64,000 nucleotides of DNA from Leptospira congkakensis (GTDB taxonomy: Bacteria; Spirochaetota; Leptospiria; Leptospirales; Leptospiraceae): assembly GCF_004770265.1 (NCBI RefSeq), contig NZ_RQGQ01000009.1:1-64000 (forward strand), in the 5' to 3' direction. The notes under the pieces were generated by a model. That model was given only the letters and a program-made list of their open reading frames with translations, did no database searches and was not told the origin of the DNA. Numbering within the stretch: the stretch's first letter is position 1; each line of letters opens with the position of its first letter. Made by a program: the position numbers and the translations under genes. Below are positions 63,531-64,000 of this stretch, piece by piece.

Positions 63531-64000
63531 TTACGCTTCTAAATACTTCATAAAATTGGCGGAACCTTTTAGTTTTTCTACAAGTACTTTGAGAATGGCG
63601 AGTAGATCTTTTTCTTTATGGTCGAAGAAACGAATGATATTTAAAATCTCCCAAACTTCCTTTCCCACTTCCATTGTCTTTTTTACCATTGGAGGTGGGT
63701 TTTTGAGATAAAGATTCTCACCAGCTGCATTTACGGTCACAATGATTTCGGCAAGTTTGGTTGGGATTTGGGATATATCTGTGACATATTTCCAGTTGTA
63801 ACTAAGACCAGTAAGGAGTGGATTGTCCAAACCATTAAATTCTGTTCTAGGGTCATTTTTATATATGACAATTGGTTTCCCTGTAGCAAATGAAATTCCT
63901 GTTTCGGAAATAGAGCCGTCGTCAGCTGGTCTTCCGTTCATATTGAACACTGTTGCACTACATCGTTCGACAACTTGATAAACGTCCATTGCAAACACTG
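63531..64000 (-). CDS. Nucleoside 2-deoxyribosyltransferase family protein, partial
   Basis: The last 155 or so residues of a gene whose start lies past the window's right edge. DVYQVVERCSATVFNMNGRP, then ADDGSISETGISFATGKPIV and IYKNDPR are typical of the nucleoside 2-deoxyribosyltransferase fold (the family V-F-x-x-D-G-x-x-x-D-D-G-T run). An ordinary start is not seen inside the window. The enzyme type exchanges bases on deoxyribosides, or removes them. The D of the usual DG pair is replaced by N (FNMNGR). Confidence 0.75.
   Translation of the reverse strand, partial: VFAMDVYQVVERCSATVFNMNGRPADDGSISETGISFATGKPIVIYKNDPRTEFNGLDNPLLTGLSYNWKYVTDISQIPTKLAEIIVTVNAAGENLYLKNPPPMVKKTMEVGKEVWEILNIIRFFDHKEKDLLAILKVLVEKLKGSANFMKYLEA

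Noticed and set aside
1..64000. tRNA genes, CRISPR arrays, complete insertion sequences, prophage genes
   Set aside because: I looked in the intergenic regions for T-loop sequence, regular spacer repeats and transposase or integrase motifs, and saw none that I could support.

Overview
The window is about 64 kb of low-GC chromosomal DNA that fits a spirochaete of the genus Leptospira, most likely a free-living (saprophytic) species. The reasons are: many lipoproteins with spirochaetal lipoboxes; families frequent in Leptospira (DUF1554, DUF1566, an LIC_13355-type lipoprotein, 7TM-DISM sensors); a 23S rRNA tail with no 5S gene close behind it; and metabolic genes such as eutBC, GH1 and katG. 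No phage, complete insertion sequence, CRISPR array or tRNA gene was seen.

Layout. 1-1.35 kb: 3' end of a 23S rRNA gene, a truncated hsdR fragment, and a second, divergent copy of the 23S tail. 1.6-8.6 kb: HrgA-like HARE-HTH protein, DUF2461 protein, GH1 glycosidase, long-chain acyl-CoA ligase, CPA2 cation/proton antiporter. 9-13.7 kb: a partner-switching operon (unknown protein, STAS antagonist, RsbW-like kinase, RsbU-like phosphatase). 13.9-21.1 kb: a tight run of envelope genes with haem and copper themes (MauG-type di-haem peroxidase, beta-helix/cytochrome c fusion, membrane ankyrin protein, DsbA-like lipoprotein, discoidin-like lipoprotein, Cox11-like lipoprotein), then a CPBP protease. 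22.3-27.4 kb: large NHL/LamG lipoprotein, a lipoprotein remnant and a DUF1554 lipoprotein. 27.6-34.7 kb: 7TM-DISM histidine kinase, a four-gene operon with a papain-like protease, and a 7TM-DISM adenylate cyclase. 34.7-37.5 kb: RecQ, then a cobalamin riboswitch in front of a surface lipoprotein. 37.6-44.9 kb: chemotaxis cluster (cheD facing cheY, cheB, cheA, mcp, cheW and a kinase-like protein). 45.2-50.9 kb: LytS-type 7TM-DISM kinase with AraC-type response regulator, beta-propeller and DUF1566 lipoproteins. 51.1-54.4 kb: exported KatG with HiPIP behind PerR-like boxes. 55.1-57.9 kb: eutBC, which needs adenosylcobalamin, then a second cobalamin riboswitch in front of a cysteine-rich CWC protein. 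58-64 kb: membrane-bound LuxR-type regulator, lipoproteins, a GST-ArsR-SRPBCC operon with tandem operators, and a partial nucleoside 2-deoxyribosyltransferase.

The main themes are signal transduction at the envelope (three 7TM-DISM sensors, chemotaxis, partner switching), peroxide and redox handling, and cobalamin. The most interesting points are the haem/copper envelope cluster with its Cox11-like lipoprotein, the papain/DUF4384-WG operon, the two cobalamin riboswitches with unusual targets, a shared N-terminal module on otherwise unrelated lipoproteins, and the rearranged 23S tail. All functional statements rest on reading the sequence and on recalled family knowledge; no database search was run.
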